64,000 nucleotides of DNA. It comes from JAGVPT01 sp964642725 (lineage in GTDB: Bacteria > Bacteroidota > Ignavibacteria > UBA10030 > UBA8401). A program made the translations under genes and the position numbers. The DNA is taken from contig CAZXQG010000012.1 in assembly GCA_964642725.1 (NCBI GenBank), positions 12,625 through 76,624 of the forward strand. Reading direction: 5' to 3'. Numbering within the stretch: the stretch's first letter is position 1; every line of letters starts with the position of its first letter. Positions 1 to 8,891 of this stretch are shown here, piece by piece. Under the pieces are notes generated by a model, which worked only from the letters and a program-made list of their open reading frames with translations, was not told the DNA's origin and did not search any database.

Positions 1-637
1 TCACAAAATAATGCTGCACTGCATTCAACACTCCCCGTTTGCCGAGTGAATTGAGCGAGAATCCGCATGCCCATGAAGCCTTTAACTTATGAGCGAAGAT
101 CAATTCCCGAAGCACGAAGCCGGGCACTCCCCTGTTGCCGTATGGAGAAAAATTCATAAACAGGTCGCAGGAAATGCTGCGCAGGCGGTCGTCCGAAAAC
201 TTGAAGGAGGTGCCCTTCCTCACCACGGGATGATCGGCGATCGTGATCAGCGAGTCGATATACGGCAGGTCTTTTAAAAGGATCCCGATTGGAAACCCTT
301 CGCTGTAGCTGACCACGGTGAGCGTGGCGCGTGCAAATTTTTTCTTCAATGAAGCAATCGCCGGAAGATGAACGGCAGTGTCGCCGAGCATTCCCTGGAG
401 ATACACCACGACCGAAAGAACCTCGTTAACCGGCGGAGTGCCGGAAGAGAACCAAATCGCCCGAAGTCCACGGAGCAAGAAGTTGAAAGCAACTATATAC
501 ATTCGGACATACATTCGAAGGACGAGATTCTTCGCCGAAAATGCATGTGCCTGTCTTTCGATCGCGCGGACTTCTTCGAGGGTCGATGCGACAAACACTT
601 TACGGAACATATTTTTCTTCAGCGCGTGTGAGTGCAT
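1..637 (-). CDS. GT9 heptosyltransferase-like glycosyltransferase (3' part beyond window)
   Basis: The reading frame stays open to the window edge, so only the N-terminal ~212 residues are present. After about 70 residues it reads YLQGMLGDTAVHLPAIASLK, the typical N-terminal motif of the ADP-heptose:LPS heptosyltransferase family (GT9), followed by LTVVSYSEG and later a stretch resembling the GT9 middle section (MNFSPYGNRG, LKASWACGF). Such enzymes transfer a heptose or related sugar from a nucleotide donor to a surface glycan at the inner face of the membrane. The first in-frame ATG after an upstream stop is at 637; a second ATG at 610 is possible. It is the last gene of the surface-polysaccharide cluster visible here. 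The family call is good; the sugar and acceptor are unknown. Confidence 0.75.
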   Translation of the reverse strand, partial: MHSHALKKNMFRKVFVASTLEEVRAIERQAHAFSAKNLVLRMYVRMYIVAFNFLLRGLRAIWFSSGTPPVNEVLSVVVYLQGMLGDTAVHLPAIASLKKKFARATLTVVSYSEGFPIGILLKDLPYIDSLITIADHPVVRKGTSFKFSDDRLRSISCDLFMNFSPYGNRGVPGFVLRELIFAHKLKASWACGFSLNSLGKRGVLNAVQHYFV

Positions 638-808
638 TTCGTCATTAAAATTGAGTCGTGCAAAATAAAACGTCTACCAATAAATATATCCAATTTTCTG
701 TATGAATTCCGTAAAGAACTCATAGATTTATGATCCGCTTCTGCTTCACCTGAGCATACGCTCAGCCCAAACGTGCGTTCCAAGTCTCTCGGGGTACCTG
801 TCCGAGCA

Positions 809-2380
809 TCATTGAAGTTTGAACAGCGCGAAAAAACGATCGTGCTCACCGTCATAGTATGAAAGAACCTGGTTCTTCCGCTGAAGCACGATGACGCTTG
901 CCGGCACGTTGAGGAAGAACGGCTTCAGCGTATCAAGAATCTGCGGACCGTTGTGCTGGCTGGAGAATTGCCGTTCGTTCATTGTCGTGACAGCGTGATA
1001 GAGAATCTTCTTTTCACGGAGATACTCTGAGACATTTCCGGTTAATAAGTAGTCGTGGATATACTCATTCGAGTTCACCAGCCCGTCGCCGCTTACTACT
1101 CTGCAGCCGCTGAAAAATGAAAGTATCCCGCAATAGTCTTCCGCAAATATTGTGTCATTCGGCCTGCACGAATTCTCTACCATCAGGGCAAAATTGTAAA
1201 CAGGCGTATGGGAAATTTTTCCCTGCCGCAGGGTCTGACGAGAAAGAAAAACTAATATTGCCGCAACGGCAATTGTGGACACCATCCAGCGCGTCGTTTT
1301 TCCGAAATTCTTTGCCATGAAAACGATGATCACACTTACCAGGAGATACATGAAACAGAAAAAGGGTTCAAAATACCACGCAGCAATAAGATTATTTACC
1401 GCTATATGGAACACGAGCAATCCAATTATTCCGCTGAACATCCATGCAACTTTTCGCATAACCGTTCGAAACCTCCAAAATCGGACGAAAAGAAATGCGC
1501 CGACAAGAATCGCGAGGAGTATGCATACGGCATCCATCGGGAAGAAAAATTTTCCCACATGAACGAACCTGGAAAATGAGACACTGAGGCCGTGGCTCTT
1601 CAACAACGCGCTTGTCGAAACGGGAATTCCTCCAACGGCAAAGTCCAACAGGCTGCTTGCAGCGACACCCGCGATCGCACCGAGAGAGAAGTTACGTACT
1701 ATTGCAGGAAGCCTCACTCCTTTGTATTGCCGGCGAAATAGGCACACGACCAGCAGCAAGAGAAAGAGGACAGAATAATCAATTCGGGTAAAGACGGTTC
1801 CGAACGCTGCAAACAACTCGACGGCACCGCGCAGTTTTGATCTTTGAACCGCATGCGCACTTACAAACAAGATGGCGCAGCCGAGCAACATTACCAACAG
1901 GAGGTCGGTTTCCATCAATGAGCCGTAGATAAAAGCCCTGACCGCCGAGAAAAGCATAAGAAGAGAAAGAAGCGGATGTTTCCCAACAAGCAGCGTGAGA
2001 AGAGTAACGCTGAGCCATGCTTCGATCAACTTCACTCCGAACGTCGCTGTCATCGCGGCAATGAGCAGGACGTTGGGCGACGTGAGCACGGCGGAATAAA
2101 AGAGAGAAAGAAATTTTAGCCAGACGCCGAGAGTACAGAACCAACCCCAATGGAAACCGGTCGTCGGTGCAATTCTGTCGAACGTGATGCCGTATCCCAG
2201 CAAAAAATTCTGGACAATTTTTGGGTAGAAGAACCCGTCATCCGGAATAAAATTGACAATTTCCGACGCAGGAAGTGCGATTAAATGAATGCCGTAGAAT
2301 ACAGCAAGGACAGAAATCAATATGGTCTTTTGGAATACGGGCAGTTCAAACAGCCTCGCGAATGTTAACCGCTGCGTCAT
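809..2380 (-). CDS. GT-C-like polytopic membrane glycosyltransferase
   Basis: A 523-residue protein with about ten hydrophobic segments and a soluble C-terminal ~130 residues. The first large loop carries an acidic pair (FIPDDGFFYPKI), where GT-C enzymes of the PMT/ArnT type place their catalytic Asp residues, so it probably transfers a sugar from a polyprenyl-phosphate donor on the outer face of the inner membrane. I do not recognise a closer family. It lies between a GT4 gene (83-base gap) and a GT9 gene (171-base gap) on the same strand, which supports a role in building the surface polysaccharide. The ATG start at 2380 is the only good one. It could instead be a ligase- or polymerase-like protein, since the cluster has no recognisable Wzy. 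Confidence 0.65.
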   Translation of the reverse strand: MTQRLTFARLFELPVFQKTILISVLAVFYGIHLIALPASEIVNFIPDDGFFYPKIVQNFLLGYGITFDRIAPTTGFHWGWFCTLGVWLKFLSLFYSAVLTSPNVLLIAAMTATFGVKLIEAWLSVTLLTLLVGKHPLLSLLMLFSAVRAFIYGSLMETDLLLVMLLGCAILFVSAHAVQRSKLRGAVELFAAFGTVFTRIDYSVLFLLLLVVCLFRRQYKGVRLPAIVRNFSLGAIAGVAASSLLDFAVGGIPVSTSALLKSHGLSVSFSRFVHVGKFFFPMDAVCILLAILVGAFLFVRFWRFRTVMRKVAWMFSGIIGLLVFHIAVNNLIAAWYFEPFFCFMYLLVSVIIVFMAKNFGKTTRWMVSTIAVAAILVFLSRQTLRQGKISHTPVYNFALMVENSCRPNDTIFAEDYCGILSFFSGCRVVSGDGLVNSNEYIHDYLLTGNVSEYLREKKILYHAVTTMNERQFSSQHNGPQILDTLKPFFLNVPASVIVLQRKNQVLSYYDGEHDRFFALFKLQ

Positions 2381-2462
2381 CGATGACCTAAAAACAGGTG
2401 AGGAGAGCTTCCGTATAAATTATGGACAGGCTTTATAGAATCGTTCGTGCGGGAGCGCATCG

Positions 2463-3824
2463 CTATCGATTATCGGTCCCGACGAAGGATGTCTGATAAA
2501 CGCCCTCAATTTCATCGCCGTATTGATGGATCGTTTTCATCAATGGGATTCGCTGCGCCATCGCCAGTATAAGTTCCGGTGATTCAACACAGCGTTGCAT
2601 TGCGTCCGACAATTCATCCGGTCTATTTCGTCCGACAACATAGCCGTACTCGCCGTCCTTTACAAGCTCGGGAAGCGCACCAGAGCGAGAAACAATGACC
2701 GGCCTTCCTGCTGCGAGTGCCTCCGATACCACCAAACCGAACGCTTCATTTGCGAGCGAGGGACAGAGGAGAACGTCGATTGAGGAATAGGCTTTTTGCA
2801 ATTCCACTCCGCTTTGATATCCGTGCTGGATAATTTTTGCGGCGCCCGTGTAATTCTTCATCAACGGAAAGAAATAGGATTCCTCTTCTTTACTCTGAAC
2901 AGCACCGAATAAATGCAGCTCACATTGTTCCGCGTGTTCAAGACGTTCCAATGCTTGAACGATGAGGTGAATCCCTTTAACAAAACTGAATTGCCCCACA
3001 TATCCGAATCTTATTTTTCTTTTGCCGTCAAACGTTAACTCCGTCCGTTGCGTCGGTTGAATCCCGTGAGGAATGACGCGAATGCGCCCCTCTTCTACCC
3101 CGTTGCGAAGCAACAATTCCTTCATCGCAAGCGAAGGGACAATAAACCGCTCTGAATACTTCCATACAATATGCATTTGTTCAATGGTCTGTTCGACCAA
3201 CCACGGGTACCGCAGCACACGGAGGAGATACGGCAGCCGGCGTACCGAGTCCACCTTCTTGCCAAAATATCGATAAAACCATGAAGGCGATTTTCCGAGG
3301 AGTCCCCCCGTCCACCAATGCGGCGAACGGTACAGACTGCAGCACGGAACACATACCGAGGGGTCTGCTGGATAGCGACAGAGCGAGTGGTCGGGCCGAA
3401 CAAGTGCGCCGGCAGTGCATGCTATCCCGGAATGATGAATCGTCGTTACCGTCGGCAATCGGAGTTCTGCTGCCACCATCAGTGCCGCGGAATTAATTCC
3501 ATTAATATGTATGATGTCCGGAGCGAATTCCGTGATAGCATCCTTCAACGCACCGCGAAGCAGCGGATGATTGACCGCGTATTTTTCGCCTTCCGTCGTG
3601 GCGGCGGGATTGAAACTCAGCGCGGCCACAGAAACGCCCTGGTAGACAAAATTGCTGCGCGCAAAACTCTTCGATCCCGGTTCCTGCCACGGCGCAAGCG
3701 TAACCACCCGCACTTCATAGCCCCGCACAGCCAGCTCCTGCGCGAGAGAAAGTATATACATTTCGCCGCCGCCGTACGAACTGGGGAAAAATCGGGATGC
3801 CGTAAGAAGAATTCTCTTCTTCAT
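2463..3824 (-). CDS. Glycosyltransferase family 4
   Basis: A 453-residue GT-B fold glycosyltransferase. The N-terminus has the glycine-rich acceptor loop SRFFPSSYGGGEMYI, and the C-terminal donor domain has RFGYVGQFSFVKG and the EX7E-type motif NEAFGLVVSEALAAGRPV. A Cys-containing insertion lies near residues 145-165. The longest open frame begins about 100 bases upstream, but the start at 3824 is preferred: it gives the canonical MKKRILLTA beginning and a 4-base ATGA overlap with the stop of the upstream GT9 gene, a sign of translational coupling. It transfers a sugar from a nucleotide sugar during cytoplasmic assembly of the surface polysaccharide. Substrate unknown. Confidence 0.85.
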   Translation of the reverse strand: MKKRILLTASRFFPSSYGGGEMYILSLAQELAVRGYEVRVVTLAPWQEPGSKSFARSNFVYQGVSVAALSFNPAATTEGEKYAVNHPLLRGALKDAITEFAPDIIHINGINSAALMVAAELRLPTVTTIHHSGIACTAGALVRPDHSLCRYPADPSVCVPCCSLYRSPHWWTGGLLGKSPSWFYRYFGKKVDSVRRLPYLLRVLRYPWLVEQTIEQMHIVWKYSERFIVPSLAMKELLLRNGVEEGRIRVIPHGIQPTQRTELTFDGKRKIRFGYVGQFSFVKGIHLIVQALERLEHAEQCELHLFGAVQSKEEESYFFPLMKNYTGAAKIIQHGYQSGVELQKAYSSIDVLLCPSLANEAFGLVVSEALAAGRPVIVSRSGALPELVKDGEYGYVVGRNRPDELSDAMQRCVESPELILAMAQRIPLMKTIHQYGDEIEGVYQTSFVGTDNR

Positions 3825-4807
3825 CGAATTGTGAATGTTTCCACTTCCAGCGGAATATTTTTTTTCTCCAGCACCCGCTCGTATGCGTCGAGAACGTTCT
3901 GTACCGAGATCATCTGCATGCATTTTTTTTCAAAATCGCACGTGTTCCACCGCCAGCACGGCGCGCATTCGACGAAGCTGTTCAGGTTTTCATTGCAAAT
4001 GTATCCCGTCTGATACGAATGTTCTCTTCCGCCGTAAATGATGACCGAACGGACGCCGACGGCGCGAGAGAGATGTTTAAGAAAACCCGACGTCCCGATG
4101 AAACAGCCGGCGTTCGCGAGTATCGCCGCCGATTCCCTTAGGCTCGTCTTTCCCCTGAGGTCCACAACATTGTCCAGCGCAAGATCCGATTCTCCGCCGA
4201 GCAGAACCACGGACAGTAACGGATCTTTTTTCTTCAACAGATTCACAACCTCCTGGATCCGTTCGGGATACCATTTCTTGTTGTTCATGAACGTTTGGTG
4301 CGTGGAGTGACCCATGTTCTGGACGACAATAAAATGATCGCCGATCTTCCCCTGCGCTTTTTCTCTATTCGTCAGGTACACGTACGGACGAAGTTCGACG
4401 TCGCCGCGAATTTCCGCTTTCCTGCAGAGGCGCGCAAGAATATGTTCATCGGGTGGAATCTCAAGTTCAGCGGGAATTACTTCGACAGAGTACGACAGCA
4501 GTAGGCGCTCTCGCTTGAGGAAGAAGGCATATCGGAGCTGCCAATCGTCAAAATTGAACGTGCGCTGGTAGTCCGGGTTGTGGAACAAGAGTGGCTCCGA
4601 ATGCGACACCTGCCATATTTTTAAAGACGGCTTTCTTTTCTTCAATTCATGCGCGACAGCAGTTAACAACAACTCGTCGCCGATGCCGCCGAGAAACTGG
4701 AGCATGACATCGGGAACGCCGTGATTCACTATAATTTTCAGTGCACCAAGTTCGATCCGTGCGGCGTGCAGCAGCTTTGACGGAAGGTTACGAAGAGTGA
4801 CAGCCAT
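3821..4807 (-). CDS. GT9 heptosyltransferase-like glycosyltransferase
   Basis: A 328-residue protein. Residues 34-70 match the GT9 start pattern (VMLQFLGGIGDELLLTAVAHEL), and the C-terminal half has the expected donor-site elements: VVLLGGESD, then FIGTSGFLKHLSRAVGVRSV, where GT9 enzymes have a G-x-D/S-x-G-x-x-H motif. It probably adds a heptose-like sugar. Two Cys clusters near the C-terminus (VECAPCWRWNTCDFEKKC) are of the type seen in GT9 enzymes of other surface-glycan clusters. The gene is 9 bases downstream of the methyltransferase gene and overlaps the following GT4 gene by ATGA, so the genes are co-transcribed. Confidence 0.8.
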   Translation of the reverse strand: MAVTLRNLPSKLLHAARIELGALKIIVNHGVPDVMLQFLGGIGDELLLTAVAHELKKRKPSLKIWQVSHSEPLLFHNPDYQRTFNFDDWQLRYAFFLKRERLLLSYSVEVIPAELEIPPDEHILARLCRKAEIRGDVELRPYVYLTNREKAQGKIGDHFIVVQNMGHSTHQTFMNNKKWYPERIQEVVNLLKKKDPLLSVVLLGGESDLALDNVVDLRGKTSLRESAAILANAGCFIGTSGFLKHLSRAVGVRSVIIYGGREHSYQTGYICNENLNSFVECAPCWRWNTCDFEKKCMQMISVQNVLDAYERVLEKKNIPLEVETFTIR

Positions 4808-4816
4808 CTGCGGGTT

Positions 4817-5473
4817 TCATTTTTTTGCGCATACATAGAAGCTGTAAAAGTGATCCGGGCCGTTATCGTTGTCAACAATTTTCAATTTCCGCTTCTTTAA
4901 AGCCTTCACAATGATTTCGGGCGCGGGCGTCCAGACGTGGTGAGTCGCCATCATCGGATTTGTTTTCTTCCATAATCCGCAGGAAGGGTGAGGAAGGTAC
5001 AAAAACAAGATTCCCCCCTTTTTTAATTTGCTTATCCATGCATCGAGTGCTTTTTCCCAATCGGCGATATGCTCCAGGCAATGCGAGCTGAAAACATAAT
5101 CCTGAGATTCAGGAGGTATGTCTTCGATTTTATTTTGAACGCCGGTACCCGATGCTATGTCTACCGGCGTGCTGCCGCGCAAGGGCCAGTACGATGCGCC
5201 GACATCGATTCCTTTCCCCTTGCAGAATTGCAGGGCGGTTCGTTCTATCGCATTGCTTGCTCCGCCGACAGTGATATAATCGGGATAGAAAACATTTTCA
5301 TAGATCCATCCGCCCGGAACCCGCCGGTGGCCTGTCCGCAGATACTCGGAGTATGTCGTAAATAGCAGCGGGTGGTCGGGATACTCGTCGAGCAGAACGG
5401 CCGGGGCTGCGCCCATCCTCCGCAAAACGGGGATGAACGGAGTGCGCATCTTCTTCAGCAGCTGTTTTATCAT
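4817..5473 (-). CDS. Class I SAM-dependent methyltransferase
   Basis: A 218-residue protein. A degenerate motif I, GKGIDVGASYWPLRG, is followed by DYVFSSHCLEHIADWEKALD, the hallmark of motif II/III in Methyltransf_11-type enzymes, and by LKKGGILFLYLPHP. It probably methylates a sugar or a glycan end. The gene is separated by only 3 bases from the FkbM gene upstream and 9 bases from the GT9 gene downstream, so it is inside the polysaccharide operon. The length is normal for the family and the ATG at 5473 is the natural start. Confidence 0.75.
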   Translation of the reverse strand: MIKQLLKKMRTPFIPVLRRMGAAPAVLLDEYPDHPLLFTTYSEYLRTGHRRVPGGWIYENVFYPDYITVGGASNAIERTALQFCKGKGIDVGASYWPLRGSTPVDIASGTGVQNKIEDIPPESQDYVFSSHCLEHIADWEKALDAWISKLKKGGILFLYLPHPSCGLWKKTNPMMATHHVWTPAPEIIVKALKKRKLKIVDNDNGPDHFYSFYVCAKK

Positions 5474-5476
5474 ATT

Positions 5477-6340
5477 CTATGTATGATGTCTTTTCTTAAA
5501 TATGAAATTTGGACCGACGTAGGCGGTGTTTTTTGGTGAACTCAATACCTGAACAAGCGTATAGTCGAGTTCGCCGAATTTTTGTAGCATGGCGTTCAGT
5601 CGGTTTTCAAACCAGATTTCAACAAAAATGAGGGGTTCATGTTTCCGAATTGTTTCCTGAGCTCCTTCTATAACGCGATACTCAAACCCTTCGACATCAA
5701 TTTTCATAAAATCTATTTTTTTAGGAATAGAACGGAATACCTCGTCCAGGGTCTTGACTTCCATCTCCCCTTTCTCATCATGTCTGATGCTTGTCCCGCC
5801 GATATTGCCGGCAGGAGTATCGTCGATGCTCGCCTTCGAAGACGCGTTCGATAATCCGATATTATATAATTGAGTCACATGCTGAATATTATTGAGCTCA
5901 ACATTTTCCTTGAGGATGGAAAAAAGTCTCTTTTGGGGTTCAAAGCTGTAAACGTATCCCTTCAATATTTTCGCAAAATATACCGTATGGTTTCCGACAT
6001 TCGCACCAACGTCGACAATCACGGATCCCTGTTTTATGTAGTGTGAGAGGACCTCTAATTCTTCGTGTTCAGAAAAAGTATCATGCTTTAGCACGTTGAT
6101 CGTCAAGAGGTCGGTCGGTTCGTAAATTTTCAGATGTATCGGCTCGCCGCGGAATTGAAAATGAATGACATCGTTTGCATCAAGAACGCCCTTTGCCCTG
6201 GCTGTTCTAAGCAGCTTCGCTTCCCAGTATTTTCTCCGGTATTTCTCCAGTCCCAATCGTTCAAACAGAAGGTCCCAGAACTGGACCCGATCTGTTCGGA
6301 ACAATGTGGCGGCGGTACCGATCTTTCTCAAGAGAACCAT
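5477..6340 (-). CDS. FkbM family methyltransferase
   Basis: The SAM-binding motif GSVIVDVGANVGNHTVYFAK and the later KKIDFMKIDVEGFEYRVIEG with LIFVEIW are diagnostic of FkbM-type O-methyltransferases, which modify sugars or polyketides. In a polysaccharide cluster it most likely methylates a sugar hydroxyl. The frame also has a TTG at 6376 that would add 12 residues and bring the gene within 10 bases of the upstream Wzt gene; the ATG at 6340 is given here as the more usual start codon. Two methyltransferases next to a Wzt with a C-terminal domain recall systems in which chain-end modification sets polymer length before export; that link is inference. Confidence 0.8.
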   Translation of the reverse strand: MVLLRKIGTAATLFRTDRVQFWDLLFERLGLEKYRRKYWEAKLLRTARAKGVLDANDVIHFQFRGEPIHLKIYEPTDLLTINVLKHDTFSEHEELEVLSHYIKQGSVIVDVGANVGNHTVYFAKILKGYVYSFEPQKRLFSILKENVELNNIQHVTQLYNIGLSNASSKASIDDTPAGNIGGTSIRHDEKGEMEVKTLDEVFRSIPKKIDFMKIDVEGFEYRVIEGAQETIRKHEPLIFVEIWFENRLNAMLQKFGELDYTLVQVLSSPKNTAYVGPNFIFKKRHHT

Positions 6341-6386
6341 GCGGTCACGTATGATTTGAACTTCGTTGAAATACAATGCAGGTTCG

Positions 6387-7658
6387 TCAGCCTATTTTTC
6401 TCTCGTGCCAGGGGAACTCGACAATGATCATCCCCTGCATGTATTGATATGGCTGATAGCGGGAAAGCTTTGAACCCGTTTCGTTGACATGGAATTTCAC
6501 GATATGATCGTACTTCTCCAGGATATTGATCGACGGAGTATGAGCTTCGATAGACACATAATAGTCGCCCGGGACGAGCATATTCCCCGGCACGGTAATC
6601 GTGGCGGCATAGACACCCGGTTCGCGCTGCAGTAACACATCGGGATGAGTGTCCGACTGGTGGCTTGTGAATATCGGACGGCCGTCGTAGCCGAAAAAGC
6701 GCACCGAGATTTCCACGTTATGCAGCGACACGCTGACATCATATTCAAGAACGACGGAAAACGGAAACCGCACATCTATTTCCGACGAAAAATTATTCTG
6801 ATGGTCTTTCACCCCAACCTTCGCAAAGGCGAACTCTTTGCGATGCGGCTGGACAGAAAGGGAGTCGGCCAGTACTTTCTCAGCCCCTTCGTTCACGTCC
6901 GAATGAAGGTATTCTGCAACGACGGCGTTCGTCTCGCCGAAATTAACAATCCGTCCCTGATGCAAATGCGCGACATGCGTGCAGAGGTTCGTGATCGCTC
7001 CAATATTATGACTGACAAAAAGCACCGTTCGCCCTCCACTCTTTCCGATATCTTCCATTTTGCGCAGACATTTTTCCTGAAACTGGGCATCCCCGACAGC
7101 CAGCACCTCATCGACGATCAGAATCTCCGGCTCAAGGTGGGCTGCAACCGCAAACGCGAGACGCATGAACATCCCGGAAGAGTACCGTTTCACGGGTGTA
7201 TCGATAAACTTTCCGACCTCGGCAAAATCCACTATTTCGTCGAACTTTCTGTCGATCTCCGTCTTTCTCATTCCGAGGATTGCTCCGTTGAGAAAAATAT
7301 TTTCCCGTCCCGTCAGTTCAGGGCTGAAGCCGGTGCCAATTTCAAGAAGGGACGCCACTCTTCCCCTCATCCGGATGATCCCCTCGGTCGGTTCCGTGAT
7401 CCGTGAGAGAAGCTTCAACAGCGTGCTTTTTCCCGCTCCGTTTCTCCCGATGATCCCAAGGACTTCCCCCTCGTTCAACTCAAACGAGACATCCTTCAAC
7501 GCCCAGATAGTGCTTTCCTTCGCCGCAGCTCTTCGCTGCGCGGGCTTGAAGACCGCCTGGAGTTTTTCGTCAAACACATCCCGGAACGAATTATGCCGGC
7601 GCAGCGCTCCGATTCGATATTGTTTTGAAAGATGTTCGACGGAAATGATGGCAGACAT
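6387..7658 (-). CDS. wzt: Polysaccharide ABC exporter, ATP-binding subunit (Wzt-like)
   Basis: A 423-residue ATPase. It has Walker A (GRNGAGKST), the signature motif (YSSGM, the SSG form typical of polysaccharide exporters), Walker B (EILIVDEVLAVGD) and the switch His (VLFVSHN) within the first ~240 residues. The remaining ~170 residues form a beta-rich Wzt C-terminal domain (SVSLHNVEISVRFFGYDG), which in known systems binds the modified non-reducing end of the glycan. It pairs with the permease gene 10 bases upstream. The complex exports lipid-linked O-antigen or capsule chains across the inner membrane. Presence of the C-terminal domain together with two methyltransferases suggests recognition of a methylated chain end. 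Confidence 0.9.
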   Translation of the reverse strand: MSAIISVEHLSKQYRIGALRRHNSFRDVFDEKLQAVFKPAQRRAAAKESTIWALKDVSFELNEGEVLGIIGRNGAGKSTLLKLLSRITEPTEGIIRMRGRVASLLEIGTGFSPELTGRENIFLNGAILGMRKTEIDRKFDEIVDFAEVGKFIDTPVKRYSSGMFMRLAFAVAAHLEPEILIVDEVLAVGDAQFQEKCLRKMEDIGKSGGRTVLFVSHNIGAITNLCTHVAHLHQGRIVNFGETNAVVAEYLHSDVNEGAEKVLADSLSVQPHRKEFAFAKVGVKDHQNNFSSEIDVRFPFSVVLEYDVSVSLHNVEISVRFFGYDGRPIFTSHQSDTHPDVLLQREPGVYAATITVPGNMLVPGDYYVSIEAHTPSINILEKYDHIVKFHVNETGSKLSRYQPYQYMQGMIIVEFPWHERKIG

Positions 7659-7668
7659 AATAAAGACA

Positions 7669-8490
7669 TTAAATGATATCGGCGAATTTTCTTTCCATGC
7701 GCAAAAAATTCATCAAGCCGGTGACGAGCAGCGCAAGAGCCACGCATGTTGACAATAGGACCAAATGCACGGGGAGCGTCCCGGTATGAAGCATCGACCA
7801 GCGAAACCCTTCGATAACACACACGATAGGATTAAGCCAGTATAATGTCTGGTACGACGCCGGAATCTTGCTCGCCGCATACCCGACCGGTGTAATCCAG
7901 AACATGACTTGGATAACGTATGGGAGTGCGTGCCCAATATCCCGGTACTGGACGGAGATCGATGAAAACCAAAAACCGATGCCGAGCGAGGTGAGGATGG
8001 TCAAAAGGATGAAAAACGGCAGGAGCAAAATCGTCGCCGTGGGCATGAATTGAAAATAGACCATCAATACTATCGCGAGGACAAATGCTATAGAAAAGTC
8101 AACAAGCCCCGAGAGTATTGCGGCGGCCGGAATGATGACCCGCGGGAAATAGACTTTGGAGATAAGGTTGGCGTTAGCCAGCAAACTCTGGCTTGCCCCC
8201 ACCACACCTTCAGAAAAAAAATTCCATGCGACAACCCCGCAGAAAGTAAAAAGAAGATACGGAACGCCCTGTACGGAAAAACCGACCAGTTTATTGAACA
8301 GCACCGTGAAGACGACCATTCCCATTAACGGTCGAATCAGCGCCCACGCCGCACCTAAAAAAGTCTGCTTGTAACGAATTTTGATGTCCCGCCATACGAG
8401 GAAATAGAACAGTTCGCGGAATTCCCATATCTCGCGAAACCGCAGCACCGATAATCCTTTTGTCGGCTCGATGACAATTTCAAAAGGCAT
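7669..8490 (-). CDS. wzm: Polysaccharide ABC exporter, permease subunit (Wzm-like)
   Basis: A 273-residue ABC-2 type permease with six predicted membrane segments. WRDIKIRYKQTFLGAAWALI near the N-terminus is the characteristic amphipathic entry of Wzm/KpsM-type proteins, and the last segments include a tryptophan-rich turn (FRWSMLHTG). It forms the membrane channel for the Wzt ATPase. The two genes are 10 bases apart. The upstream side is a 401-base gap containing a MITE-like repeat, so this gene may begin a separate transcript, although no convincing promoter was seen. Confidence 0.9.
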   Translation of the reverse strand: MPFEIVIEPTKGLSVLRFREIWEFRELFYFLVWRDIKIRYKQTFLGAAWALIRPLMGMVVFTVLFNKLVGFSVQGVPYLLFTFCGVVAWNFFSEGVVGASQSLLANANLISKVYFPRVIIPAAAILSGLVDFSIAFVLAIVLMVYFQFMPTATILLLPFFILLTILTSLGIGFWFSSISVQYRDIGHALPYVIQVMFWITPVGYAASKIPASYQTLYWLNPIVCVIEGFRWSMLHTGTLPVHLVLLSTCVALALLVTGLMNFLRMERKFADII

Positions 8491-8668
8491 TCAGAGATTC
8501 CTCGCTTATCAATTCGTTCCCTTTCTCACAACAGGTACTATTTTGCTTCGGGATGCGGAGGATGGATTGAGCAAGAAATGAGATTCTCGAAACAAAAAAA
8601 ATCAGTCTGAAGTCAGAAGTGCCAGCGACCGAAAAGTGCTTCGAGGCATCCATGGCGAATTCATATTT

Positions 8669-8805
8669 GAAGCCATCTCAAAATATGTCGCTTTGTCCTT
8701 CGATCCGCCCTCGTGCTCTTCGAGCGGATTGCTTACTCAGATGAACGGACCTTTTGTTCACCATGTCCCGAAGGGTCGTCGCAATTTCATTTGTAAGATA
8801 GCTTC
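8669..8805. repeat. MITE-like palindromic repeat, copy A
   Basis: Copy A of a dispersed element, filling most of the 401-base gap (8491-8891) between the permease and SLBB genes. Its ends are imperfect inverted repeats (GAAGCCATCTCAAAAT at the left, reverse complement of GAAGCTATCTTACAAAT at the right). The middle has GCTCTTCGAGC and a TGAAC/GTTCA pair, both shared with the copies near 33.1 and 34.4 kb. The rest of this gap holds nothing I can name; a 70-codon open frame inside it has no coding features. Confidence 0.6.
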
Positions 8806-8891
8806 CAGAGAATTTAGCGCGGCGCAACAGAAAATCCAAAACGTTCAATACCTCAGCAGCCGGCAAAAATCTGTCCCTTTCAGCGTCCAAC

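Noticed and set aside
3318..4013. 231-codon open frame on the plus strand
   Set aside because: Antisense to the GT4 and GT9 genes; no start signal, low-complexity Arg-rich translation, no known motifs.
6645..7406. 253-codon open frame on the plus strand
   Set aside because: Antisense to the Wzt ATPase gene, no coding features.
8678..8890. 70-codon open frame between the SLBB and permease genes
   Set aside because: It overlaps the MITE-like repeat, has no plausible ribosome site and resembles no protein.
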